8,374 nt of DNA, taken from Planctomycetaceae bacterium (GTDB lineage Bacteria > Planctomycetota > Planctomycetia > Planctomycetales > Planctomycetaceae). Positions 1 to 6,730 of this stretch are shown here, piece after piece. The position numbers were made by a program, and so were the translations under genes. Every line of letters begins with the position of its first letter. Within the stretch, counting starts at the first letter, position 1. Location: assembly GCA_020426085.1 (NCBI GenBank), contig JAGQQP010000163.1, positions 1-8,374 of the forward strand, given 5' to 3'. Under the pieces are notes generated by a model. The model was not told where the DNA came from. It did no database searches and saw only the letters and a list, made by a program, of their open reading frames with translations.

Positions 1-1287
1 ATATTTTTTGCACACAGTTTTGCCACCGACAAAATCAACGCGGAAGGACAAAAAGATCAAAACGGTATTTCAGACCTGGAATTAGCAGATTTAATTACAT
101 CCTGGATCACGGAATTCAGTGGAGATCAGATCGAAGTTATCCGCACCCGGGACCCTTTTGATGATTATATTTCATCAAGAGTGCGTCGTGATATCTGTAG
201 TTCAGATCTGATGCTGTGTCTCTTTACAAAACGGACCAAGGACCATCTCAAACAGCAGTGGATCCCCTCAACATATGTCATCAGCGAAGCCTCTGCGGGG
301 CTAATGCAGTATCCCAGTGAAGACGAATCTCATCGGCGGTTGTTCGGACTGGTCGAGAGCGGGGTTGATCGAGAGCAACTGGGCATGGCATTCCCAATGA
401 ATAAAACTGCTTCTGAATTTGTTCGTTCCGATCTGGATGGACTGCGTTGCAAGTTGAAAGATATGATCAACGCAATCTTGAACAGCGAGTCCCTCAAACG
501 TGATGACCGCGAATACCTTTCGCTGGATAAGGTCGCTACAGTCTGGCGTAATGGAGCCATCACTGTTGAGTGCAGACACCGTTTCCGATTTACAACAGAC
601 ATGTCGAAAACCAGTATTCCTCATGCGATCTGGCGGGTAAGCCAACCTCTGCCTCCCTTAAAAACACTGTTAAACGGGTCACGTGATGTAGGTCGAGGAT
701 ATCTGCGATGCGTTCCCACTGATTGTGGTGGGCCGGGACAAAAAACCTGCCAGAGACGAATTATTCCACGTACAAGTGGTATGGAAAATGAACATAAATT
801 TGATATTGAATTTTCTAAAATGGATATCAAAGCCGGGAATGAACTGACGTACGAACTTGCCTGGGGGTATCAGAACGCATTCTGTGATCCCACCAGGCAG
901 GATGGGAAACCGAATTCTGTCGGTATACGCACATTTGAACGCGGTATGGCTCGATCAGTATCGCTGACTGTACAATTTCAAAGAGATTTTGAAGAGGATT
1001 CAAATGAACCCTCACCAATCCTGGAAGAACCCCCCGTCTTATCTACCAGCGATTCCCCCTTACTTCCAGCCGACACCCCTGAATTCTGGCATCAATCGGC
1101 AACATGGCATGAACAGAAAAAACTACAACCCTGCCCGAAACGATCTGGCGCGATGTGGGAAGTTTATCGCTGGGAAGGTACCTGTTTTTCCGGTTCAGCA
1201 AAACTCGACTGGTATCCACAGCTCAATTATCTTCAAGAAGATGAAATTAAAACGGTCAAAAAACGACGCAGACGGAACGATTCGTAA
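1..1287 (+). CDS. TIR-like domain protein with uncharacterised C-terminal region (5' end outside window)
   Basis: The frame is open from base 1 to the TAA at 1285-1287, giving 428 visible residues. The GTG at 181 is internal, because TIR-type sequence continues upstream of it to the window edge. Visible residues 1-8 (IFFAHSFA) match the first strand of a TIR fold. Residues 61-79 (VRRDICSSDLMLCLFTKRT) and 87-100 (W87, Y92, V93, E96) match the later part. E96 sits where TIR NADases carry the catalytic glutamate, and residues 114-128 (LFGLVESGVDREQLG) fit TIR-like families that sense or cleave nucleotides. Residues about 171-330 look beta-rich and contain a Cys cluster (C237, C242, C250). A Pro/Glu-rich linker (about 331-360), a Trp-rich segment (363-404) and a basic tail (KKRRRR) follow. 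No membrane segment is visible. NAD+ cleavage or signalling in defence is inferred from the TIR fold alone; the C-terminal region is unknown to me. The gene converges on the next one with a 6-bp gap. Confidence 0.8.
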   Translation: MFFAHSFATDKINAEGQKDQNGISDLELADLITSWITEFSGDQIEVIRTRDPFDDYISSRVRRDICSSDLMLCLFTKRTKDHLKQQWIPSTYVISEASAGLMQYPSEDESHRRLFGLVESGVDREQLGMAFPMNKTASEFVRSDLDGLRCKLKDMINAILNSESLKRDDREYLSLDKVATVWRNGAITVECRHRFRFTTDMSKTSIPHAIWRVSQPLPPLKTLLNGSRDVGRGYLRCVPTDCGGPGQKTCQRRIIPRTSGMENEHKFDIEFSKMDIKAGNELTYELAWGYQNAFCDPTRQDGKPNSVGIRTFERGMARSVSLTVQFQRDFEEDSNEPSPILEEPPVLSTSDSPLLPADTPEFWHQSATWHEQKKLQPCPKRSGAMWEVYRWEGTCFSGSAKLDWYPQLNYLQEDEIKTVKKRRRRNDS

Positions 1288-1293
1288 ATTACT

Positions 1294-3264
1294 TTATTCC
1301 TCTTTGGTCTGATCCACCTGCAGGAATTTTTTAAACTCCTGCAGGTGTTCTGCTTTTCCGATCATCTCCGGTGTCAGCAGCCCTCCAAAATAGATAGGCA
1401 GTTGCGGTTCCGTCTGCAGGTTTTTGATCAGCCACTTCAATCCTGCGGTTCCCTTTAACAGCACGATGACGCTGACTTCCCCCTTTTCCACCATATGTTT
1501 TTTCGCAAGGATATGCGGCGAATCACCGAGCCTTTGAGAAATATATTGTTTTGAAGCGGGTATCGTACTGGCTGATTCATCACCGAACATGAGAATATAC
1601 ACACCCCGCGAACTGTATTCTTCTGCGTTGGGTGGATCTGCGCCTGTCAGCTGTTTGTAGGCACTGTCCGCCTGTTGTAATGCGATGTCAGACAACTTCT
1701 CATGTTCGCGTAATGCCTCCGCAAACAGAGTTGAAAGGAAATACTTGTCGTCTTCATGATCCCGCACGCTCCATAATATGCGCGACCGCATGTTTCGATT
1801 CGTAGTGTCGTCAAACGGGGGTGCCATATAAACGCCAAAGAGGGCCCGCAGAATATTCCTGGTCTTAGCGGTCCCCAGTCCAAACCCGTAATAGAGGGCC
1901 GCTTTCCGCACCTCCACTGGACCTTTCGGATCAAGCGCCTGATAAAAGATTTCAGTCAGACGGGGATCGCGGGGCCACCCCAGTGCTCCGGAGAGCCAGC
2001 CCAGCATTATATTCGGCTGATAGGAACTATGACGCAGCCCCAGTCGAAACGCTTCCAGCAATTCGTGATCAGTGAGTGTCAGTTTCTCCCGATTGTCATA
2101 CAGTTGATCAAGCTTCTTTCCCGCCGAGGCATCATCAGCAAAGTAGGACTGAAAATCGGGAGCGACATAATCCTCCGCCTGGCAGGCATAAGATTTATCC
2201 ACAGGCGGGCGCGTGTAAGCAGGCAGTCTGCTGGCAGGCGCGTCTTCTGGCAGAAAACGCACGAACTCCTGAAGCCGCAGCTCCTGTAGAACGCGTGCTG
2301 AAAAGAGTTGATTGAAATCGATTTTCACATGCGTCAGTTTCGAAAGTCTCTCCACCAGTAACGCGCGCTGTCGGTAGCCTTTCACTAATGCCACTGCCGT
2401 TTCATGCCCCTGGTCCACGCGTGTTACAAACGCCAGCAGCGCAGCTTCGCGGGTACGTAAGATCTTTTCAACCATTTCCCGTAAAAACTCAGCAGCCTGT
2501 GGATGCGTGGCAGAAAGATCATCCCGATGAAAGCCAATCACCCACAGACCCGCTTCATCAAATCGATTCAAATCGGGCGGTTCCGTTTTAAACACCGCCT
2601 GGTAAGTTTCCAGCGTCGCCCCAATCGTAGAATCATCCAACTGTTTAAAATCATCCAGCAGGCCCAGCAGTAAAGTTCGCGTCTGTTCTTTCTCACCATA
2701 CGTCTGCATGCCCCAGACGATTCGCTGCTGCATCTGGGCACCAAGCATGGGGTACTGCTCCATCAGCATCCGCACAAGGTTAGCCGATCGCTGTTTTACC
2801 ACTGTGGGACCATGATACAACGCATAATGCGCGATATCAGCATCGTTGCTGGCGCTCGCCTGGTACATCAACTCGATGGCACGAGGATCCTGTTTTTCCC
2901 GGTTCCAGATATACTGGTTCCCAACCTGTCCGAGCAGGGTGGTACGATGCTTCGTGCAATGGCGCAGCCCGCGCCGAATTAAAGCCAGACGCTCATCAAT
3001 ACCCGCTACTTTCAGCTTGCCTTCCAGCATCAGATCAAGCTGTTTGCCGGCTGCCTTGTCGTCCGGAAAGAAAGCATTGAAATCCGGAGGTGTATAGCGG
3101 TCCGTCCGATTCCAGGAAAACGGAGGTTCAATCTTAAATGGGATGACTTCATCAACGGAATCATCCGCTGCGTGGAGCGGGTGACAGGTTGAACCTGCCA
3201 GAATGAGAACCGCTACGATCAGCAGCATTCCAATACGAGACTTCAACTCAGAGGCCAGCTTCAT
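1294..3264 (-). CDS. Exported protein of unknown function with two copies of a ~190-residue module
   Basis: I do not recognise this 656-residue protein. Residues 1-32 look like a Sec signal peptide: K2, K8 and R10, then a hydrophobic core IGMLLIVAVLILAG, with probable cleavage after HA at 31-32. C27 lacks a proper lipobox. The mature part carries two related modules, residues 57-246 and 366-560. Matched landmarks are YTPPDFNAFF / YVAPDFQSYF, DDKAAGKQLD / DDASAGKKLD, RRGLRH / RLGLRH, RDP or QDPR near IELMYQA / TEIFYQA, HYALYHG / AALYYG, RIVWGMQ / RILWSVR, and FKTEPPD / LTGADPP. The modules are mostly helical, so a HEAT/TPR-like scaffold is possible. Residues 247-365 link them and 561-656 form the tail. 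No catalytic motif is seen. The ATG at 3264 has GGAGG at 3272-3276 with a 7-nt spacer. It follows dnaB by about 47 bp on the same strand, so cotranscription is likely. A role in the periplasm or cell envelope is inference. Confidence 0.85.
   Translation of the reverse strand: MKLASELKSRIGMLLIVAVLILAGSTCHPLHAADDSVDEVIPFKIEPPFSWNRTDRYTPPDFNAFFPDDKAAGKQLDLMLEGKLKVAGIDERLALIRRGLRHCTKHRTTLLGQVGNQYIWNREKQDPRAIELMYQASASNDADIAHYALYHGPTVVKQRSANLVRMLMEQYPMLGAQMQQRIVWGMQTYGEKEQTRTLLLGLLDDFKQLDDSTIGATLETYQAVFKTEPPDLNRFDEAGLWVIGFHRDDLSATHPQAAEFLREMVEKILRTREAALLAFVTRVDQGHETAVALVKGYRQRALLVERLSKLTHVKIDFNQLFSARVLQELRLQEFVRFLPEDAPASRLPAYTRPPVDKSYACQAEDYVAPDFQSYFADDASAGKKLDQLYDNREKLTLTDHELLEAFRLGLRHSSYQPNIMLGWLSGALGWPRDPRLTEIFYQALDPKGPVEVRKAALYYGFGLGTAKTRNILRALFGVYMAPPFDDTTNRNMRSRILWSVRDHEDDKYFLSTLFAEALREHEKLSDIALQQADSAYKQLTGADPPNAEEYSSRGVYILMFGDESASTIPASKQYISQRLGDSPHILAKKHMVEKGEVSVIVLLKGTAGLKWLIKNLQTEPQLPIYFGGLLTPEMIGKAEHLQEFKKFLQVDQTKEE
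1315..1347. repeat. Perfect 11-bp inverted repeat, possible terminator for the plus-strand TIR gene
   Basis: CACCTGCAGGA (1315-1325) is exactly reverse-complemented by TCCTGCAGGTG (1337-1347), with an 11-nt AT-rich loop. It lies inside the last codons of the exported-protein gene, where it encodes HLQEF...LQV. It is also 27 bp beyond the stop of the convergent plus-strand gene. On the plus strand the stem is followed by TTCTGCTTTT, an imperfect U-rich tract that could support termination. On the minus strand no T-run follows. The hairpin is seen directly; its role is inference. Confidence 0.5.
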
Positions 3265-3311
3265 CTCACTTCCTCCCTCACTTGAAAGTCAACTGCTTGA
3301 ATCAGGCGGGA

Positions 3312-4739
3312 TCAACCGAAACCGCCGTCCCCGCCTTCACCCATGTAGCCCCCTTCGGGGACATTCATATTCGTGTAGTTGGCAAACCGCATTGATGATG
3401 CCATCCAGGTCAGGTTGATAATCCCGGTCGGACCACTACGGTGCTTGGCCACAATGACTTCCGCCAGCCCCGGATTATCTTCCGGATCGTATTTGTCGGG
3501 ACGATGCAGAAACATGATCAGGTCGGCGTCCTGCTCGATGGCACCACTTTCTCGCAGGTCAGCCAGTCGCGGGCGTTTGTCATCGCGTAACTCGACACCA
3601 CGGTTCAACTGTGCCAACGCGATGATTGGTACATTCAGTTCTTTACACAGCCCCTTCAGACGGCGGGTAATCGACGCAATCTGCTGTTCACGAGGCATCG
3701 TTTTATCTTCTGGTTCAATCAGCTGCAGATAGTCGATAATGATCAGCCCCAGGTTGCTCAGTCGTTTCAATCGTCGACAGATCGCACTGATCTCCTGGAT
3801 GGTCCGCCCCGGTTTGTCATCAATATACAGGGGCATCTCACTCAGCTCGGAGGAGGCTTCCATCAGGCGATGGCGTTCATCGTCTTCCAGATCGCCGGCA
3901 CGCAGCGAGTGTCCATTCACGCCGGATCGAATACAGAGCAGACGTTCGGCCAACTCAAGTTTGGACTGTTCCAGACTGAAGATGATTGTCGAAGTCCCTC
4001 CATCGTCGGCCGCCGCCTCGGCAAAGTTACAGACCAGCGCCGTTTTTCCCATAGAAGGACGAGCCGCCAGAATGATGAGCTCAGAAGGCTGAAACCCATT
4101 GATCTGGGTATCCAGATCCAGGAAGCCCGTCGTCAATCCGGTCAGCATGCCTTCCTTTTGAGAGCGTTCGTGAATACGATCAAAAGCATCCATCAGGATG
4201 TCGCGGATCTCGATTTTATCCCCTTCCCCCTGCTGTTCCAGAATGCTGAAGATGCTCTGCTCGGCCTTGTTCAACACGTCCAGAGTGTCCCCCTGCGGCG
4301 CATAACTTTCACGGATGATTTCCGTGCACGAATGAATCAGGGTCCGTTGTACCGATTTATCTCGGACAATTTTCGCATAGTATTCGGCATGCGCCGCGTG
4401 CGGTACGCTCTCCAGAATTTCGTGCAGGTACATCACGCCACCCGCTTCTTCCAGCTCGCCTTTCGAATCCAGCTCTTCCGCTACGGTCACCGCATCAATG
4501 CCGCGCACACCGGCATCATGCAGACGCAGGATGGCTGCAAAAATCCGCGTATTTTTGTCGCTGTAGAACTGGTTGGTTTTGACAATCGATACCAGATCGT
4601 CAATCACCACATTATCCAGGAGAATACCGCCGAGCACCGCCTTTTCCGCATCCAGGTTTTGCGGGGGCACCTTGCCAAACAGTTCTTCAACAGATTCCTG
4701 TTTCGGGCGGCGAAAATTTCCTTTACCGGCAACTGACAT
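3312..4739 (-). CDS. dnaB: Replicative DNA helicase DnaB
   Basis: Hexameric ATP-dependent helicase that unwinds DNA ahead of the replisome. From the upstream ATG at 4745 the frame is 477 residues; from the preferred ATG at 4739 it is 475. In the 477 numbering, the N-terminal DnaB domain begins at PPQNLDAEKAVLGGIL (27-42), and the linker runs to about residue 200. The RecA-like domain starts at LTGLTTGFLDLD. It carries Walker A ARPSMGKTA (228-236), the FSLE glutamate (E259, followed by Q where M is common), Walker B LIIIDYLQL (334-342), AQLNRGVE (378-385), RPRLADLRESGAIEQDAD (391-408) and the arginine-finger region KHRSGPTG (434-441). The tail after 460 is Gly-rich. No intein or truncation is present. 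I prefer 4739 because AGGGG ends exactly 6 nt before it, whereas it abuts the 4745 ATG. An upstream terminator separates dnaB from rplI, and the exported-protein gene follows closely. Confidence 0.97.
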   Translation of the reverse strand: MSVAGKGNFRRPKQESVEELFGKVPPQNLDAEKAVLGGILLDNVVIDDLVSIVKTNQFYSDKNTRIFAAILRLHDAGVRGIDAVTVAEELDSKGELEEAGGVMYLHEILESVPHAAHAEYYAKIVRDKSVQRTLIHSCTEIIRESYAPQGDTLDVLNKAEQSIFSILEQQGEGDKIEIRDILMDAFDRIHERSQKEGMLTGLTTGFLDLDTQINGFQPSELIILAARPSMGKTALVCNFAEAAADDGGTSTIIFSLEQSKLELAERLLCIRSGVNGHSLRAGDLEDDERHRLMEASSELSEMPLYIDDKPGRTIQEISAICRRLKRLSNLGLIIIDYLQLIEPEDKTMPREQQIASITRRLKGLCKELNVPIIALAQLNRGVELRDDKRPRLADLRESGAIEQDADLIMFLHRPDKYDPEDNPGLAEVIVAKHRSGPTGIINLTWMASSMRFANYTNMNVPEGGYMGEGGDGGFG

Positions 4740-4745
4740 AACCAT

Positions 4746-4750
4746 CCCCT
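4746..4750 (-). promoter_or_regulatory. Ribosome binding site that sets the dnaB start
   Basis: AGGGG on the minus strand lies immediately against the ATG at 4745 (zero spacer) but 6 nt from the in-frame ATG at 4739. The spacing favours initiation at 4739, which shortens DnaB by two residues. Planctomycetes do not always rely on such sites, so this is likely but not certain. Confidence 0.55.
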
Positions 4751-4796
4751 GGTTCTGTAGGCATTCGAAGTGAGTTCTCTCTGCAGTACGCTGGCG

Positions 4797-4825
4797 TGTA
4801 TCGTATTTGAGATCGCGTCATTCAA
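4797..4825 (-). promoter_or_regulatory. Candidate promoter for dnaB
   Basis: On the minus strand TTGAAT (4825-4820) and GATACA (4802-4797) are separated by 17 bp, resembling -35 and -10 boxes (4 of 6 and 3 of 6 consensus bases). This would start transcription roughly 45-50 nt upstream of dnaB, downstream of the terminator that ends the rplI transcript. The boxes are weak matches, so the call rests partly on the need for a promoter here. Confidence 0.3.
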
Positions 4826-4951
4826 TCTGCTTTTCCCGATCCACCCTGGACAGGAGACGCCACAAATAAACGGGACACTGCCTGACTGGTTCAGCGAGAA
4901 GCGGCAACCATCTGCGAATCAGTTCACACTGCTTCTCAGATCATATATAAC

Positions 4952-4982
4952 AAAAAGAGGCCCGGCAATATACCGGACCTCT
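4952..4982 (-). terminator. Intrinsic terminator after rplI
   Basis: Read on the minus strand, the arms at 4982-4973 and 4965-4956 form a 10-bp GC-rich stem with one G-U wobble (AGAGGUCCGG with CCGGGCCUCU) and a 7-nt loop. A run of five Ts (4956-4952, the first lying in the stem) and then GTTATATATGA follow. It starts about 50 bp past the rplI stop codon and is oriented to end the rplY-pth-rpsF-ssb-rplI transcript. Stem, loop and T-run are all seen directly. Confidence 0.85.
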
Positions 4983-5033
4983 CGCTTATTCGGGAAACTC
5001 GATGTGGTAAATTTTCGCTTACCAGACCGGGGT

Positions 5034-5540
5034 TCAGCTTTTTTCTGCAGTCGGTACAACCCAGACTTTGACTTCGGTCTTAACCTTATCATGTAACTGC
5101 ATTTTTACGGTGTACATCCCCAGTTCTTTCAGAGGACCTTCCAGTCGAATGCTGTCTGAATCAACGTCAAAGCCACTCTCTTTCAGGGACTTGCTGATGT
5201 CAACAGCAACAATGGAACCGTAAAGGTGACCATCTTCGTTGGCATTGGCTTCCATGGTCACGCTGTGTTTGCTCAACTTGTCGGCCAGATTCTTCAGTGA
5301 CTTCAGACGGTCTTTTTCGAGTTCAGCCATCCGCTTCTGATGCTGCACGACCATCCATTTGTTGTGATCGGTTGCAATCGTTGCCAGACCGTAAGGCAAC
5401 AGGAAGTTACGGGCATAGCCTGGTTTCACCCGGACAATATCACCCTGCTCACCAAGGCTTTCCACTTTTTCAGCCAGTAATACTTCGACAGATGATTTAG
5501 TACTACCAATGACAGCGGTGCTACGTTGTTTACGAACCAT
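5034..5540 (-). CDS. rplI: 50S ribosomal protein L9
   Basis: Large-subunit protein that binds 23S rRNA and helps maintain reading-frame fidelity. At 168 residues it is longer than the usual ~150. The L9 signature is clear: VEVLLAEKVESLGEQGDIVRVKPGYARNFLLP spans residues 18-49, with G30, G33, V38, G41, Y42, N45 and L47 in the expected places. A charged helix (about 55-90) links to the C-terminal domain, where EANANEDGHLYGSI (97-110) and RLEGPLKELGMYTV (132-145) are typical. Residues 1-17, before the domain, are a basic/Ser-Thr extension not found in E. coli L9. The ATG at 5540 has GGAAG upstream with a 9-nt spacer. rplI follows ssb by 87 bp without rpsR in between, and is the last gene before an intrinsic terminator. 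Confidence 0.97.
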   Translation of the reverse strand: MVRKQRSTAVIGSTKSSVEVLLAEKVESLGEQGDIVRVKPGYARNFLLPYGLATIATDHNKWMVVQHQKRMAELEKDRLKSLKNLADKLSKHSVTMEANANEDGHLYGSIVAVDISKSLKESGFDVDSDSIRLEGPLKELGMYTVKMQLHDKVKTEVKVWVVPTAEKS

Positions 5541-5627
5541 TATCAGTCACTTCCGTAATTTTTGTTTGATACAATCGTTTTAAAATACTGTTATCTGCTG
5601 TGTAATCCACCAGCAACTCAGTGCCGA

Positions 5628-6107
5628 TTAGAAAGGCACATCGTCGTCAGGAATCCCACCAGGAGTGTCATCATAAAAGGAATCTGCCGGACTGGAACCG
5701 CCACCATGCGAAGGAGCATTTCCACGTGAAGCATATCCGCCGCCACCCGATGGTGCGCCACCAGATTCACCTTTGCCGCCCAGCATGGTCATGTTTTCGC
5801 CGACCACTTTAAGCTTACTGCGTTTTTGTCCAGACTCTTTATCATCCCACTGATCCAGCTGCAAGCGACCTTCAATCAGAACGGAACGCCCTTTGGTCAG
5901 ATATTCGCTGGCAACTTCTGCTGTCCGCCCCCATAACGTCACATCAATGAATGTGGTTTCTTCCTTGCGGGAATTAGAGTTTTTGTCAAACCAGCTGCGA
6001 TTTACCGCGAGGCCAATTTCAGCGACTGCACTTCCACCCGGCGTATAACGCACCTGTGGGTCACGAGTCAAATTGCCTACCAGAATGACTTTATTAAAAC
6101 TGGCCAT
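5628..6107 (-). CDS. ssb: Single-stranded DNA-binding protein
   Basis: Coats single-stranded DNA at forks and repair sites and recruits partners through its tail. From the ATG at 6107 it has 159 residues, close to the family norm. The OB fold runs from MASFNKVILVGNLTRDPQVRY through FIDVTLWGRTAEVASEYLTKGRSVLIEGRL to about residue 110. A disordered Gly/Ser-rich linker (about 110-142) follows, ending in the acidic tip PDDDVPF. The VPF end corresponds to the IPF partner-binding tip of E. coli SSB. A second ATG at 6110 would add one Met, but GGAGG at 6114-6118 sits 6 nt from 6107 and only 3 nt from 6110. The neighbour order rpsF-ssb is the widespread bacterial one; rplI follows directly instead of rpsR. 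Confidence 0.97.
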   Translation of the reverse strand: MASFNKVILVGNLTRDPQVRYTPGGSAVAEIGLAVNRSWFDKNSNSRKEETTFIDVTLWGRTAEVASEYLTKGRSVLIEGRLQLDQWDDKESGQKRSKLKVVGENMTMLGGKGESGGAPSGGGGYASRGNAPSHGGGSSPADSFYDDTPGGIPDDDVPF

Positions 6108-6113
6108 CATCGG

Positions 6114-6118
6114 CCTCC
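6114..6118 (-). promoter_or_regulatory. Ribosome binding site that sets the ssb start
   Basis: GGAGG on the minus strand is 6 nt upstream of the ATG at 6107 and 3 nt upstream of the ATG at 6110. The spacing selects the second ATG and gives the N-terminus MASFNKV. Confidence 0.6.
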
Positions 6119-6190
6119 CTGAGGTTGAATGTTATGAAGGAGAACATTCCCGAAGAACTGTTTCTGAATCATCGAACCGCCGATGAGACA

Positions 6191-6631
6191 CTAGTCTTCA
6201 TCATCGTCCAGCGCATCGTAATCGGCAACATCCAGATCAGAATCCCCTTTTGCACCTGCCATGGGAGATTCAGGAGCAGAACTCGGATCGATTGCAGAAA
6301 CCATCGCGTCAAACAGGGTTTGAGGCTGTTTGATTACCATTTGACGAATCACAATATCGCTCAGGTGGCAGGAACGGGTAATCAGATCCATGCCGCTGCC
6401 TGGCATCGTGAAGTACACGAGATAATGCAGGCCTTTCATGTGGCCATCGATCTCATATGCCAGTTTTCCATCCTGCCAGGGACGATGTGCCACCACTTCG
6501 GCACCAGCCTTCTCCAGGATTTCCATCAGATGAGCAATAGTCCCTTCATGATCAGCGGCAAACTTGCCACTGTCCAGCAGGAACATTCCTTCGTAATTTA
6601 CCATAACTGCTTTTTTTTCTGTTACAGACAA
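6191..6631 (-). CDS. rpsF: 30S ribosomal protein S6 (probable TTG start)
   Basis: Small-subunit protein that pairs with S18 on the 16S platform. The S6 fold begins at VNYEGMFLLDSGKFA and continues through LMEILEKAGAEVVAHRPWQDGKLAYEIDGHMKGLHYLVYFTM to HLSDIVIRQMVIKQPQTLFDAMV. This is a normal ~100-residue core, followed by a ~35-residue acidic tail ending DALDDDED. The frame can be extended to a TTG at 6718 (175 residues), but that start has no ribosome site and the extra residues do not look like S6. I prefer the TTG at 6631 (146 residues), which has GGGAG at 6639-6643 with a 7-nt spacer. The ATG at 6604 (137 residues) is the alternative, but lacks a ribosome site. It lies between pth (99-bp gap) and ssb (83-bp gap). 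Confidence 0.93.
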   Translation of the reverse strand: MSVTEKKAVMVNYEGMFLLDSGKFAADHEGTIAHLMEILEKAGAEVVAHRPWQDGKLAYEIDGHMKGLHYLVYFTMPGSGMDLITRSCHLSDIVIRQMVIKQPQTLFDAMVSAIDPSSAPESPMAGAKGDSDLDVADYDALDDDED

Positions 6632-6638
6632 GACTTTT

Positions 6639-6643
6639 CTCCC
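6639..6643 (-). promoter_or_regulatory. Ribosome binding site supporting the rpsF TTG start
   Basis: GGGAG on the minus strand is followed after 7 nt by TTG (6631-6629), in frame with S6. Neither the upstream TTG at 6718 nor the downstream ATG at 6604 has a comparable site. Confidence 0.5.
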
Positions 6644-6705
6644 GGAATAATTTGACTGATGTATTTCAGCCAGATTGATAACCCAATTCTCATTTATTTT
6701 TATTG

Positions 6706-6723
6706 CCGGTTCAACCAAACCGG
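6706..6723. repeat. Small hairpin in the pth-rpsF gap
   Basis: CCGGTT (6706-6711) and AACCGG (6718-6723) form a perfect 6-bp stem with a 6-nt loop, just after the pth stop codon. No T-run follows on the minus strand, so it is not an intrinsic terminator. It could belong to an rpsF leader structure or be an mRNA-processing or stability element. Function is unknown. Confidence 0.35.
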
Positions 6724-6730
6724 GATCTGT

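Noticed and set aside
181..183. GTG as the start of the left-end plus-strand gene
   Set aside because: The frame continues upstream to base 1 with TIR-type sequence (IFFAHSF...), so the real start lies outside the window.
3184..3189. Lipoprotein lipobox around C27 of the exported protein
   Set aside because: The residues before the Cys (A-G-S-T) do not fit a lipobox. Signal peptidase I cleavage after residue 32 fits better.
3265..3311. Terminator between dnaB and the exported-protein gene
   Set aside because: There is no stable stem or T-run. The gap instead holds a strong ribosome site, which favours cotranscription.
3870..4736. A 288-residue open frame on the plus strand antisense to dnaB
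   Set aside because: It lies wholly opposite a conserved DnaB, has no recognisable domain and looks like a codon-bias shadow.
6632..6718. N-terminal extension of S6 from the TTG at 6718
   Set aside because: There is no ribosome site, the added residues do not resemble S6, and a well-spaced site supports the TTG at 6631.
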